Notes: generated from the letters alone by a model not told the origin. Numbered from the stretch's first letter, positions 10,054 to 23,300 are shown. The stretch is 64,000 nucleotides of DNA from Puccinia triticina (GCF_026914185.1 NC_070571.1:310001-374000); one strand, 5' to 3'. Numbers and translations: made by a program.

Positions 10054-12982
10054 TTATGATTGGATTAAATTGCGAACCGAAATTTGGACCCGATGGTCCC
10101 AATGATTTCGGAGCAGGAAGAGTTCCCAGCCGAGCTGGTCGATGGAAGATTCAAGCTCTTCCTCCTCGAGAGGGTCACGCCGGGCGTGGTCGGTGGCAGG
10201 GCAGATCTTGAAGAGGTTCTTGATCACTGGCTGACGGGTTGTGAGTTTGGAGAGGAACTTAAGCAACTTGAGAGTCAGCTGGGGATCCGAGCAGGTCAGG
10301 CTAATCGTCAGCAGTCGCTTCGTGAAGAGGATCGCTCGGTTTGGCGTCGGCGGGTCCGAGCGGTTGAAGAAGATCAAGTCGAGAACCTTAATCACCATCT
10401 CACTCGTCGAACTCCTCAGGTTTCGATCGCTCGACTTGGCTTCGTGATTTGTGTCCTTTGTCTTTCTTTCTCTGTTTTCTTTTCGATCCCTCCCTTCATC
10501 GTCTTCCTCGAGCTTGATGAGAGTGCTGATATCCAGGAGTAAACCGTAGAAACTGTTGATGATGTCGGTTAGATCTAGATTAAGCGCCTCTCCCTGACCA
10601 GAGAGCAATTCGAAAGCCGTGACAATACATAGCAGTTTATCCCTGTATTCGTTTCGATTGTATTTCTTCTGATGGACGGGCTGCTCATCGTTTTTTAGAT
10701 CGGCCGGATCTGGCTCCGATTCGTCAAAAGCGGTCCCATTAATGTGCTTCCGCAAGACTTCAAGCAGATCTCTAAAGAAATCGATATTGACAAGATGAGC
10801 AAAACGGGAAAAACCCTCCAACGCAACAGGTAGAAGAGCGGATCGGTAGGGTAGTTTGATGATTCTGAAGTAGCATCCAAACATCATCTTGAGAGTCTCG
10901 GTTTGGTTTCTTTCTTTCTCTTCAACCTTCACCGTCTCTTCGGCCTCAGCGATCTCTTCCTCGATCCCTGCTCGAGCTTTCATAATCTTCCTCGCTTTTT
11001 TGGATATGATTGCTGGTTGTTGAGTCCCGGATGATTTGGATTTCTGATGAGCCGCCCTATCTTTCCAAGGTAACTTGCCACTTCGTTGGTTTGTCGATAA
11101 CTGGTCTTTCGTAGAGTAAACACGGTCATTACTCGCCCGTATGTGCGACGACAATTCGTTCTTAAGTCTCAAGGAAAGTATGACTTGTAATAATTCGGGG
11201 TGGACCGAATAATTCCGCGACTTGATTGTCCTAACAATTAGTTTTACGAGCTGCAAACTGTCATCACCCTTGACGTCCTTCTTGAAAACCGCGGTGATAG
11301 TCTCAGCACATTCCAGCGAGAGCTCATCCCACTCCCTCTGTCCAAGCTTGCGCACGATGATATGCATGATGTTGTGGCTGAAGTTGAAATGAGTCTTGGA
11401 TTGTAGAAGGGTGCAGAGTGATTTGAGGCAGCAAGCTGACAAGGGTGTATTCTTGGTGACTTCCTTTTCACAGATTTCCAGGTAGCGTCGATAGATACTG
11501 ACCAGTCCTTCTTCCCATTCTCGTTGTCGGGCGACCATTTGACTGACCTTGGCCTGTTTCTCGGCTTCAGTGATTGGCCGTATTCGATAACCTCTGGATT
11601 GATTTGAAGTGGCAACGTCAGCGATCAACCCACTTTTACTAACGGTAAAAAAAGATGGCCTTGGGGAGACCTACGGAATAATGTCTAGGAAAATCGCGAG
11701 GAGGCTTAAAATAGACATCATTCGTATCGGACTGTCGATCTTCAAATTTCGATTTTCAGGATTTTCGTGGGGCTGGTTAAGCGTAGGGCAAGACATGGCC
11801 AAGATACGCTTAAGGGATCCCAAGCTCATCTCGGGATCCGATATTGCCTCTTGAGCAAGTCCAGCGATCTCAAGCTTGGCGCATTGGATTCGATTTTGGA
11901 AACTTAGATCAGATGACAAGATCTCTGACAATGGTTTGCGGCCGAAGCGAGCGCCGAGAGACGGATCCGAAGGTTTTGTTCGTTTCGACTTGGTAGGCTG
12001 TTCTTCTGATTGTTGATCCGCTTGCGAATGGCCTGATGACTTGCTTTTGACCACCCGGCTACTGTCTGCTGGTAGAGGTTTGGGGAACCGTTGGATTTTA
12101 CCATCGGGATGTAGAATCGGAAGTTTTGATTCAGTTGGTTCAAGGACGGAGGATCCCTCTGATGATGCTCGCTTATTACGTTTGGCATAGTAAGCTTCTT
12201 CAAGTAGTGAGTTATCTGTTGAGTAGTATCCATCCTCACTATCGAAGTCTGTCGAATCATCATCAAAATCTAAAAAGAGAAAACAGGCACATTAGACTTA
12301 GCCCAGCTGAGGCTGAAATGTGACCAAAACCGAGTGAAACCTGACCAGAAAAAGATTTCCCGGAACCAGAGCTTGGCATATCACTCAACAAATCGATATC
12401 ATCGTCGTCCCCGCTACCGAGCGCAAGATCATCATCATCTAAATCGTCCAAATTCTCATCTTCCTCGTCTAGGTTTTGGTTTGAGATCTTTGGTAGAAGC
12501 TTGTATGATTTCGAGGTGGAAGATGATGGATCTTTGGGTCGATTTTTCCGATTCTCAAGCTTTTGCTCTTTACTTGATCTTTGAACAGTCGAATCGGATC
12601 AAATCAATGTGTTTGCATCTTCGGTATGATGGATATTTATGGCAAGGCGTTGAGAGCGAAGCACTAACCGAGTTATACCCTTTTGATCCAATCCTTTCAA
12701 GAAGATCATCGCTTCTTCGCCCAGATCGACTTCTTCGTCCATCAAGTCCTGGTCATCGGATGAGCTTTCAATATCTAAGGCTGAGATTGCCCTGGTATCA
12801 TCACCAGTCTCTTCGCAATCTGTCGATCGACTGGAGCTTAAGCCTGGGATCTCAATGAATTGTTTCGTTTTCCCTTTCGTCTTTTTCGGTTTAGCTTGGC
12901 TAGCATCGGCTGATTTGGGTTTTTTGTTCTTTGAGCTTGGTTTGACTTGGTTCGTCTTCGTCTTTCTCTTTCCTAGCACCAT
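10054..12982 (-). CDS. NOC3: NOC3-like nucleolar complex protein
   Basis: Four exons join in frame: 12982-12669, 12578-12346, 12269-11675, 11593-10054, giving 893 residues. All introns are GT-AG and short (90, 76, 81 bp). The N-terminus is lysine-rich and then acidic. Exon 3 holds the Noc3 N-terminal domain (KLEIAGLAQEAISDPEMSLG; LSLLAIFLDIIP), which continues across the last intron into GYRIRPITEAEKQ. The CBF/Mak21-type C-terminal domain begins near residue 617 and contains GFSRFAHLVNIDFFRDLLEVL (642-662). Noc3 pairs with Noc2 to move pre-60S ribosomes from nucleolus to nucleoplasm and also has a reported role in replication licensing. I chose the ATG at 12982; an upstream in-frame GTG is not a credible start. 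No disruption seen. Confidence 0.93.
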
Positions 12983-13121
12983 TCTTGATGTCTTTCTTGC
13001 TTTGTAGTCGACCACTTCCCTTCGTTCGGCTGGTGATTCTCCGAACTGGGGCTATGCATAATGCCCATCTTGCATATCCACCCCTCGCGCAACTGCGGCC
13101 CATCTGGACGCTCCAAAAGCC

Positions 13122-13747
13122 CGAGCTTAACTAAGTCTCTCCGAGCTCCTGAAGGAGAGGCTTACCTCTAAAGTCACACCATTGGCCCTACAGACTCGAG
13201 AATTTCTGGCAAAAAAACACCTATTTTCTTTTCAAAATGTTTTTAAAAATGTAGTTTTTAGTTTAAAAAAAATCTGAGTAGACAGTAGCCTGCAATCTCA
13301 GCTTCCATTTCACCATTTTTTACCCAACTGGCCCCCATGATTACTTGCCCACTCCTCCTGCCCTGAAGTGGTTCTGGAGTGGTGATCCAGCCGTTTTTGG
13401 GCTCAAAATTTGAAATTCCCTGAGCCCACGTGGTCTCAAAGGGGGGGATTGGTCACATAAATCTGCCATGTAAAAAAATTTACAGGACATTTCTTGCCAG
13501 GGGGGATGGATATGGGGGAGTTTGAAGTGGCAAAAATAAGCTAAGAAGCTTGCCATATTTCCAATGGTGCAAAGGGTGTGGGATGAATCAAGAGGAAACA
13601 GGGAGGTATTGGGGAAAATGGGGGAGCGTAGGGTCCTCCCTGCCATTTGTCTCGATCCTGTAGGGCAAGACATGCAACTTTAGAGGCAAGTTCCTCCTTC
13701 AGAGGTCGCTACGCTCCCCCAAGGAGGGTACACTTGTGTTAAGTTTG
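13122..13747. mobile_element. Mutator-like MITE, 9-bp duplication
   Basis: Flanked by a perfect CCAAAAGCC direct repeat (13113-13121, 13748-13756). Ends carry GCTTAACTAAGTCTCTCC on the left and the inverse of CTTAACACAAGTG on the right, with GGAGAGGCTTACCTCTAAAGT and its partner further in. Duplications of 9-10 bp are typical of Mutator superfamily elements. It is non-coding, 626 bp, about 140 bp upstream of the NOC3 start, so it may lie in the promoter region. Confidence 0.78.
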
Positions 13748-14395
13748 CCAAAAGCCAGGGTCCAACCCAAAGAAATTTGCGATCTGGAGAACCTTCCATA
13801 GTGCCAAGCTTAACTAAGCTTCTTGATTGGAGCGTCAGGGGGGGGGGGGGGGGGGGGAGGGGCAACCCCGCGTCCCGAAGGAGAGGCTTACTTGTAAAGT
13901 TGGACCCGCGGCCTGAGGACAGTCAAATTTTGGCAGGAAAATGATAAAAAATAAACTCAGCACAAAGTTAAAAATAAATAAATGAACTCTCTTCAATGCC
14001 TTTTGGCACAGTTGTAGCTGCCCATCTTGGGCATCTGCTGGATTTTTTTGGGGGAAATTTGGCCATAAATGGCCTGCTCAGCAGCTATTTTTGCAAGGGC
14101 ACTTACACATTTGGGAAATTAGATTTTCATGACCCGCCGGATTCTGCTGTTGTTGGATTGGGGAGATTCCCACGGCTCTTGAAGTATTAAATTGTATTTC
14201 TAATGAAATATGTACATATTTGCAATTGGTGGCGCTTAATGCATTTTGCTATTTATGCCATAAGGAGCGGATCGATCCAAGAGTTTATCTGGGCCTGCAT
14301 TGGGCAGATCACTCCAATGCCCAATAATTATCCATCCCCACAGCTTCCTAATGCTATGGAAATGTGGAGCTTTGAGGGCCGTACATATACCAAAA

Positions 14396-16511
14396 GGGGG
14401 TTGAGGAATTGACTCCCACAAATTAAAAAATCAACTCCCAAATGCAATTTATGTTGCGCGGACCGCCTTGAGACGTCTTTCCCGGGTCCTCGCGAACACA
14501 TCTTGACCCGAGGGCGTTTTGGGAGTCGGAATTGTAATTCTGCGATCCCAAACGGGAGTCGGGATTTCAAATTACAAAAAATCCCAGAAAATAGAGAAAT
14601 ATTTATATCTCCTCACTGGAGCACCCAAACGCTCCCATAATTTTACAGCAATCTATATACACTGTCTAAGAAATATTTTGAGATTTACAGCAGTAGAAAC
14701 CATCAGGAAGGCCTTGTGGAACAGGGGGGTTAATTTGGCAGATTTCCTACTAAGGGAAACCCCCGAAACCTTATCTATGGTTCTCCAAATGGCCCCAATT
14801 TTTTTATGCCACAAGAATACACTCTTTAAAACATATGCTGAGCTTCACGGCATTAGCACACCTCAGGGAAACCTTGTGTAGCCGGGGACTGATTTGGCGG
14901 ATTTCCTACTAAGGCAAACCCCCAAAACCTTATCTATGGTGCTCCAAATGGTCCCAATTTTTTTCTGCCACAAGAATACACTCTTCAAAACATATGCTGA
15001 GCTTCACAGCATTAGCACACCTCAGGGACACCTTGTGTAGCCGGGGGGTGATTTGGCGGATTTCCTACTAAGGCAAACCCCTGAAACCTTTTCTACGGTG
15101 CTCCAAACAGCCACAAATTTTTTCTGCAAGAAAAATACACTCTTTGAGAAATATATTAAGCTTCACGGCATTAGAACTCCTCAGGGAGACCCTGTGTAGC
15201 CGGGGGACGGATTTGACAGATTTCCTACTAAGGCAAACCCCTGAAACCTTATCTACGGTGCTCCAAACGGCCCCAAATTTTTTCTGCCAGAAGAATACAC
15301 TCTTTGAAACATATTTTAAGCTTCACGGCATTAGCACTCCTCAGGAAGACCCTGTGTAGCCAGGGGGCGGATTTGGCGGATTTCCAACTAAGGCAAACCC
15401 CCAAAACCTTATCTACGGTGCTCCAAACGGCCCCAAATTTTTTCTGCAATAAGAATTCACTCTCTAGAAAATATTTAAAGCTCCAAGGAGGTATTACACA
15501 TCAGGAACACCTTCTATTGACCATGGTGTAGTGTAGCGCAGCGCAAATGCACTATTTTTTAGTGTAGTGGTAGTGCAATTGCGCGTATCTGCGCTAACGC
15601 TACGCTAAAAGCTGAAATGGCTTTTCACCCTGTGCGCGTACCTTTAGCGCAGATGCGCGCAATTGCGCTAACGCTACGCTAAAAAATAGCGCATCTGCGC
15701 TGCGCTATGCTACACCACGGTCAATAGAAGGTGTTCCTGATGTGTAATACCTCCTTGGAGCGTGAAATATTTTATAGAGAGTGTATTCTTATGGCAGAAA
15801 AAAAATGGGGCCGTTTGGAGCACCGTAGATAAGGTTTCAGGGGTTTGCCTTGGTAGGAAATCCGCCAAATCACCCGGCTACACAAGGTGTCCCTGAGGTG
15901 TGCTAGTGTTGTGAAGCTCAGCATATGTTTTAAAGAGTGTATTCTTGTGGCAGAAAAAAATTGGGACCATTTGGAGCACCATAGATAAGGTTTTGGGGGT
16001 TTGCCTTAGTAGGAAATCCGCCAAATCAGCCCCCGGCTACACAAGGTTTCCCTGAGGTGTGCTAATGCCGTGAATCTCAGCATATGTTTTAAAGAGTGTA
16101 TTCTTGTGGCATAAAAAAATTGGGGCCATTTGGAGAACCATAGATAAGTTTTTAGGGGTTTGCCTTAGTAGGAAATCCGCCAAATTAACCCCCCTGTTCC
16201 ACAAGGCCTTCCTGATGGTTTCTACTGCTGTAAATCTCAAAATATTTTCTGGACAGTGTATCTAGATTTCTGTAAAATTTTGGGAGCGTTTGGGTGCTCC
16301 AGTGAGGAGATATAAATATTTATCTTTTTTGTAAAATTAAAATCCCGACTCCCGTTTGGGATCACAGAGTTACAAGTCCAACTCCCAAAACGCCCACGGG
16401 TCAAAATGTGGTCGCAAGGACCCGGGAAAGACGTCCCAAGGCGGTCCGCGCAACGTAAATTGCATTTGGGAGTTGATTTTTTAATTTGTGGGAGTTGATT
16501 TCTCCACCCCC
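14396..16511. mobile_element. 2.1-kb foldback element with tandem-repeat arms
   Basis: Flanked by TACCAAAA at 14388-14395 and 16512-16519 (8 bp, perfect). Termini are GGGGGTTGAGGAATTGACTC and the inverse of GGGGGTGGAGAAATCAACTC. The whole element is one large imperfect palindrome. The left arm carries about five tandem units of roughly 158 bp (starts near 14682, 14848, 15007, 15163, 15323). The right arm carries about three inverted units. The centre (15527-15717) is a separate motif block. The related copy at 56.9 kb lacks the insertion. The 8-bp duplication suggests hAT-type mobilisation; the architecture is Foldback-like. Confidence 0.87.
15527..15717. repeat. central palindrome with GCGCAGATGCGC motifs
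   Basis: Bounded by GACCATGGTGTAG and the inverse CTACACCACGGTC, filled with AGCGCAGCGCA, GCGCAGATGCGC and TAACGCTACGCTA in alternating orientation. It may be the loop of the foldback element or a smaller element inserted at its centre. Confidence 0.6.
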
Positions 16512-16602
16512 TACCAAAAAATCACAAGCTTTTCAATGGTCTGAGAGGCGTGACCAGAATCAGAGCGCTTGTGGGTGATTTGGCGGTTGTAATGCCCCCC
16601 CT

Positions 16603-16845
16603 AGTGCGTGATAAATATGGGGGTTCACAATACAATAAAAATAAAACTTTAGAGCCAATTTTAAGGCCTTTACAGACAATTTTTTAAAAAATGAAGAACA
16701 CCCTGTGATTGCCAGGGGACACCTAATCCTGTACATCTTGCCATATTTTTAAAAAGTTGTTGATAAAGGCCTTAAAATTGACTCTAAAGTTTTATTTTTA
16801 TCCTATTGTGAACCCCCCTAATGTGCAAATTTATCACGCGTTACC
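16603..16845. mobile_element. hairpin MITE
   Basis: Two inverted arms (16603-16673 and 16764-16845) share GCGTGATAAAT, GGGGGTTCACAATA, AAAATAAAACTTTAGAG and TTTTAAGGCC. They flank about 90 bp of unrelated sequence. The same GCGTGATAAAT motif recurs inverted near 16893-16923. No target duplication is certain. Confidence 0.6.
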
Positions 16846-17645
16846 CAAAGTTTGCCCCCCGTCTCCACCAAAAACTTTGACCCCCCGGGGGTCGCGCGTG
16901 ATAAATAAGCCCATTTATCACGTATACGCGGCAGCCAAACGGGGCCTTATCCTAGCTTACATAACCCTGGCTTATCTGCATCAGCCAAGAAGCGGCTGCC
17001 AAGCCACGAAACACAAGCTAACACAAGTACATATTTATTTCCGTACATACATACAACATACATGCTCGAAGAACATTCCGAGTCCCGAGTCCCGGCCGGT
17101 ATGTATGTATTCATCCCCAAAAACAAGAAACGCCAGCTACGTAATACCACGCCATAGCCGGATATATGGGTGATCTCCTCAAGCTTTAAAGAGAAGGGTT
17201 TATTCAACTTTACGGTGATACCATTATTGTAATGATCCAGCATCAGCCAGTATCCATGTCCAACGGGATTAAGGATCCCGAACGGAATGTTCAATAGTTC
17301 ACGAGGTGCCGACGCGTGGAACATGCAACCAGGCGTGTAACTTTCAAATCCCTAGGTCTCCCCGCGCCAGCCGCCGGTTCACTTTAGACCAAGCCATCAA
17401 ATTTTCCCTCCTTCCCGTCATCCAGCCTGACACCTTTCATTCTTCAAGGGCTCGTTTGTTAGTAGTTATAAATATATTTTGTCCAACCTAAACACACTCT
17501 CCCTCTCCCGTCCGCTTCGTCGTTTATTTCTTGTGATCTCCAACCTGAGATCATTTTCCAGTTTTTCAACAACCTAATATTTCATCAATTCCGGAAAGAT
17601 TGTCTGCCTTGTTTCTTGGCTTGAGAATTTTACGTTGGTAGGCAC
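16846..17645. other. repeat remnants, no gene
   Basis: GCCAAACGGGGCCTTA near 16933 matches the end of the palindromic element at 34660-39127, so it is probably a stray terminus of that family. The rest holds no supported gene; part of it is downstream flank of the small gene at 17646. Confidence 0.4.
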
Positions 17646-18249
17646 TCAGCTTGAACTGGCTTCTAATAAAACCTCATGTCGCCGATTGTCCACGTTGCAA
17701 GAGTTACTGGAGGCGCTAATTTGCATCAAGTGGAATCGCGCTGGATCAACCAACCATCGTGAGCAGCTATTCTTCTTCCTCTTTGATGCCAAGGCTTCTT
17801 TAATTCCTTGAAATCCGTCATTCTGACCCTTATACGTCCGCGCGGGCATTCTCTTCAGCTCATCTGTCACTTCTTCCGATGGAAAATCGGACAAACCATC
17901 CACGTTAGTTCGGGCAAGCACGCCTTCAAAATATCTGAGGCGAAGGGGATTGGTGCCGAACGGAGCGAACCTCCAAATTAATGTTCCGTACAAGAACAGT
18001 ACGGTGTCGTCCTCTTCCTCAACAATTACATCACCCACGTCGGTAGCAACTAGCTCGACCATCTTTTCAAATTCTTCAACCGTTCATCAAGATACGCCAT
18101 GCTTACCGAATCTCACGGAATGCAATCTAGCCAAATTGATGAAGCAACTCAACCTTTTGGGGCGTTCACATCATATCGATCGCTCTCTTGACCTTACCCC
18201 CCAAACTGCGATAGAAGTCTCGTATTTTTCTGATGGATCCAGTACCCAT
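17646..18249 (-). CDS. hypothetical protein, tentative two-exon model
   Basis: Exon 1 (18249-18198, starting MGTGSIRKIRDFYRS) and exon 2 (18073-17646) join through a GTAAGG donor and an AG acceptor into a 159-residue frame. The product is acidic early (VIVEEEDD), then hydrophobic/aromatic (TVLFLYGTLIWRFAPFG), then basic. I recognise no domain. The composition and usable splice sites make it more protein-like than the serine/threonine-rich frame on the other strand. The 124-bp intron and the C-terminal tail are uncertain, and a frame on the plus strand around 17640-17810 also reads plausibly. Confidence 0.4.
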
Positions 18250-19966
18250 TGCGACTCGGACTTTGAATGAAACTCGTCCCTCGTCGCGTGCTATTAATCG
18301 TCCACCAACCATCGCTCAATTGGTTGACCAACCTCTAGTTTTTTTCAAAACATGCGTACATATAATATCAGGCTGTTAATACATTTCTTGTCACTGTGCG
18401 CATCGTGTCAACGCAGGTAGTCTTGCAAATCTGCACTATCAAATCTCAGCAAACTTCACATCCGTTCAATTCTCTTTGGCAGCATGTACTTCCATTACTC
18501 TTTAGTTTTCATTTTGGATTCATTTTTCTCATTTTTCTTAATCAACAGATTAACTAGCTTATAATGATTCATGGCAACGAACTTGTGTATTAAGGTTGAT
18601 TCTTTATGTACATACTGACGTGCTTTCACCTTTTTTTATTTCAATATTAGCCGAGTGCACAAGCAGGCTATCCTGTTATATACAAATAGGTTACACTCAA
18701 ATGAAACTGTCTCCTGTGGATTTGTCCCTCAAGTTTGATTTGTGATATAAGTGCTCTTGGAAGTCTCAATTTCCATCATAAACATATTATGTTTTCCAAG
18801 AAGCTGGGTCACTTTCAATTTTTTTGGCAGATCCTTGCAGATCCCATATCCTTCATGTTTACTCGACACTTAGTCTTGACAGGTGTCAGATGAGACCCAA
18901 CACTAAATCTAATCCCTGAGCCATCATCCTCTAGATGATGGTTAGGGAGTAGACTTAAGCAAAAACAAAGCTCATATTTGGAACCAGAGAGGCTTTTTTA
19001 CCCTCCCTGGAGACTTGAGTATTTATGTAGAGTTGATTGCTCTTGATTGGTCACACTGGTCATTGAGGGGCTGTATGTCCTTCTTGGGTTGCGGTTGGAG
19101 AGATGCGGAGCTGGCTGAGAGAGCGATGAACAGCTATAGCTTTGTTGACAAGTGTTGCCAGATTTGGCAACCTTTATCAACAAAAGCCAAATTTTGAATG
19201 ATACCAGGTGATTTAACGACACCGGTGCGGAGTTTCTGTTGCCAAATTCGGCTTAACGCGTGGTTTAACGCAAACAATGCGGATGCTCTTAGTTCACTAT
19301 TTCCCTTCCTATTCAACAACTCTCTGACCTAGCACTTAGTTCACTATTCCCTTCCATTCACCACTTCGCCAACCATTCCTAGAGCTCAGTTTGCTACTCA
19401 ATTCCTTCAACATCTCAACGACTTGTGTCTTCCAATTGATAGGCATCTCACTCCAGTAGGTTCAATATTGAAAACATCTCATTTATCTTTTTGACGTAGT
19501 AACTGACTCCTTGTCTTAGTCCTGATTTATCTTCATTGTCTCTTTGTGTATCCTTGTGCCCCTCCTGCAGCATTGTCTTTGCCTTCAGGTACATTGTTTT
19601 CTTTTTTTCATTATTTTATCTTGTGTATTTCTTGACTTTATTACTTATCAGAAATATCACCGTTAGTTTGTCAATTAACAAGCATGACCAAATTGTTGTG
19701 ACATAGGTTTCACATACATGTCCTAGACATGCGGCATTTGTCCATGTAGTACCCATCCCATGATCTGTCCGGGAGGATGATTCTCATTGCAATCTACATA
19801 TATTCTTGGCCAAGCCTCAAGAGTTCATGAGCCCTTTCTTTGCTTAAAAGTTCAAATCCCAACTTTATATAATCTTGACATAACCTCTAAAACTTACAAT
19901 CTGTGATAATTCAAGACAAGTTGAACAGTATCAATCTCATAAATTGAGAGAGTTACCAGCTTAATT
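18250..19966. other. long gene-poor stretch
   Basis: AT-rich sequence with a short inverted pair around 19150-19195 (GTTGCCAGATTTGGCAAC) and a related inverse near 19230. No coding region, RNA gene or bounded element that I can support. Confidence 0.5.
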
Positions 19967-20310
19967 AGAGATGGCATCAGGTACCTGTTCGCGGGTACCT
20001 GCTACCTGTTTGCGCGTACCTGCTTTCAGGAGCAGGTCCCGGAAACGGGTGCCAGGTGCGGGTGCGGGTGTCTAATATCAGTGAAATTTCAGGCAGGTAC
20101 CCGCACCCGCCACAGGTACCTACGCGCAAAGTGCCATCCTACAGGGTAGGGATGGCGCTGGGTACCATTTGGTAGGTAACTGTCGCCTGTAGGCGGGTAC
20201 CTGTCTGGCGTGGCAGGTACCCGCCAGCGGGTGCGGGTGCGGGTGCGGGTGCCCAAATTTTGTGAAAATTTGGGCAGGTACCCGCACCCGCCACGGGTAC
20301 AGCCTCCGCT
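19967..20310. repeat. GGGTACCTGC iterated-motif elements
   Basis: Dense repeats of GGTACCTGC, GCGGGTGC and inverses. A first block runs from TTAGAGATGGCATC to its inverse TGCCATCCTA (19967-20138). A second starts TAGGGATGGCGC (20144) and runs to about 20300. The start TTAGAGATGGCAT recurs at 60570, before a similar block in the copia LTR. These look like short non-autonomous TIR elements; no target duplication is evident. Confidence 0.55.
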
Positions 20311-23300
20311 ATTTTTAAGCTCAGACCAGAGGTGAATCCAGGTCCCCAGTATCTCAGAGAAAAATCACCGCCAGTATCAAAGGTGAGCAGAGTTTCTTAT
20401 CCTATGAATATTAGATGATTGCTAACTACGTGACTCCCCTTCCTTAGACAAATTTGCAATTTATAAGACCACCAGCAATTTTATTGGGCATTTATGGAAA
20501 AGGCGCTTTGTGGAATCAACAAAAGGGGGAAGAAGGTAAAGGTGCGGACAGGAGGTCCAAAGTTACTACCCACTATAAAAACTCTATGATTGGCAATCCA
20601 AGGGGAGCTCAGGGTCTTGGAAATCATGGAAAAAAGTCAAGGAGATGCAAGTGCCAGGCTAGCAGGGACTCCACAAGCACCTGTGACAGTCAATGTCAGC
20701 CTTTAGGTAACTAAATGTGTATGAGAGGGTTGCTAGTAGCAAGATGATGGTGTAAAATGCCAAGGATGGGCCAATGGTTTTGTGGTAAGACCTGTAAAAG
20801 GTTTCAATCTATCAGTAATCTTGACTGAGAGGATTGCTCAATAAAGGCACATCCAGATCAACACAGGGTGTTAATAGGCATCCAAGGAATAACTCACCAG
20901 GGAGGAAAGTGTTTCACTCTCTAGAGAGTGCCAGGACATAATTTTTTATGTAATGGGGTCTGATGTGAGTGCAATGTTAACTTTAACTCTTTGTACACTT
21001 TCTATGCAATTCAACATTAACTGTAGGTCAATTTCTTGTGGAGTGATCTATCACTTGATGCTAACGCAGTCACAATTGCAGAAGTGAGCTTCATTGCACA
21101 GAAATTATTCAAAGAATTTATCTATCTTTATGCTCCAATATATCCTTAGCCAAGTGCAAGGGAATATTTTGAATTGCAGAGTTTTTTTATTCAAAAAACA
21201 CAAAACATCACTTTATGAAACATAATTGTAAGATATATCATCTTCAGAGGATCAGGAAGCTGGTGGATGAACCCTTTTGGAACATTTTTTCCATGCCAAT
21301 TCCCATGTTAAATTGGGAGGAAAGTGGTTTGACATCAAATTTATATTCTTCAAGTATCAAACAGGGCTCACTGTCAAAGCCTGAAAAACCCGTGCAATGT
21401 GAAATTTTACAACCAGCAATACGAAATGTGAAATTAATGGAGTTTTCCCTACCATATTTACCAAGGGATGAACAATAAAGCAATGTTAATGTCTGAAGTG
21501 TGAATAGCTGTTCATGTCAGCCTTAGAGTCAACACAGCTGACCTAAAGTCTGCCTTTTCTACCTTTTTACATATGAATTACTTCATATCTTTTTCATCTT
21601 AAGAGATAACATTGTTTTTACTTCATATTCTGTTTCCTCATGCAATTTTAACCCTAGTTAAAACTTACCCTTTCTTTGTAATTCTACTCCTCCCCTGAGT
21701 TCTTGAGTTGTGGCGCGCATGCGCAGTTGTGACGTATAAGCGCTACCAGGCGCGCCAAACCACATGTACATATGTAATTACATAAGCAAACTGTGACAAT
21801 TTTTGAATTCAGGATCACCCTTGCCTGAGGAGGATCTACAGAATTCAGACAAGGGTGAAACCGCTGCGCTGCGCTGACATCAGCGGCACTTTTAGCGCAG
21901 CGCAGCGGTCCACCGCTGATTCTCCAGCCCAATCAGCGTTAGCGCAGCGGTCTGGCCGCTGCGCTGACGCTGATTTCAGCGTTTCTACCGCTGACAATTT
22001 CAGGTGATCAGCGTTAGCGCAGCGGATAAATGAGCGCTAAAGCTGACAAAAAGCGCAGCGCAGCGGAAATTGCGCTGAATTGCCGCTGACCGCTATTTCA
22101 GCTGTCAGCGCGCTGTTTCCGCTGTGAGTGCTGACGGCTGCCGCAGCGGAAGCGCAGCGCATTTTTTCCGCAGTGACACGCACGTGGCCCAAGTGCTATC
22201 CCGCTTGGCTTCCACATATTCAACCCCTAGCCGACCTGCCTTCCTCTGATTCTCCCAACAATGGGAAGTTACGTTATCCGTAACGAAAAGTAACGGATAA
22301 CGTAACTAAATTGGTGCTGTTATCCTTGCGCTAACGGCAGCATTGTTTTAGTTACACTAGAGTTCAAAGCGGCTACGCTGCTGCACCTTTGGGGGAAGAG
22401 GGTAACATACCCTAAACCACAACCCCCCCCCCCCCCCCCCCACCTCTTTTGTGTAAAGAAATGGATACTGAAGGAGGAATTATTGTCAAAAACATGTACA
22501 TATCTGAATAGCAGCAAGATCAAAATTTCACTTCAAAAAACATGATGGATGATAGCCAACAAATGGAGAACCAAATTATCCCACCACCCCAAAAGTTTTT
22601 GAAAAATATTCACAGCATAATCAATTTTCAAGTAGTGTTATTTTCTCATACAAAAAATCTCTTATCCTAATCAGGTAATATGCCAGTGGAAACATCAAGC
22701 TGGATTAGTGTACTCTTGAGACCAAGAATGACCATAATGACAACATATGGTAAAAAAAGTCTGGGGTCTCTTCAAAGAGGGGGTGTAGTCATGACAATGG
22801 TGAAAGGTTTTGCTATGTGCAGTGAAGCACATCTGGAATTCTGAGTGTGCAACCCACTTGGTACTACAAGAACTTCTCTTTGGATCCCTGGGTTTCCAAT
22901 GGTATATCCTGCCCCAATTGAATTGTCATAATGCTGTAGGGAAATATACAAGACACTATAAGGTTGCCTCACATCACCTGCCAACAATTTGCATACACTG
23001 GCTGACTCTCACCTTCTTTGCTTCAGGGTTGCGAATTTACATGTTTTTATTGTGGAAGGAAAAATAAAAAAAACTATTAATCCACACAGAGTTGTAAAAA
23101 TGCCATCAATCTGTGGTTATATGTTGAAATTTGGAACCATGTCAGTATAGAGATTATGGAGAATTGATGTGTAGAAGAATGCCTTGCTGAGAGATGCAAC
23201 AAACAATAAATATCCAACCCCATCCTGGTATGTTACAGACACCATTGCTAGGAATGGACAGAAAGCCTGATGAGCCTCAGTCATACCCGCACTGTTCCTG

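Larger units (their letters stand above)
13802..16605. mobile_element. Mutator-like element, split, right end lost
   Basis: Begins AGCTTAACTAAG, passes a G-homopolymer (about 13838-13856) and GAGAGGCTTACTTGTAAAGT, and matches 56769-57583 read in reverse over about 600 bp. The match breaks at 14395 and resumes at 16512, where a foldback element has inserted. The similarity stops near 16605, where a hairpin element begins, so the right terminus is missing. No protein is encoded. Confidence 0.75.

Noticed and set aside
12983..13015. Upstream extension of NOC3 to 13015
   Set aside because: The first codon there is GTG; ATG at 12982 is the first normal start.
17950..18270. Plus-strand frame of 106 codons
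   Set aside because: Serine/threonine-rich low complexity, opposite to the better minus-strand model. I could not exclude a plus-strand gene fully.
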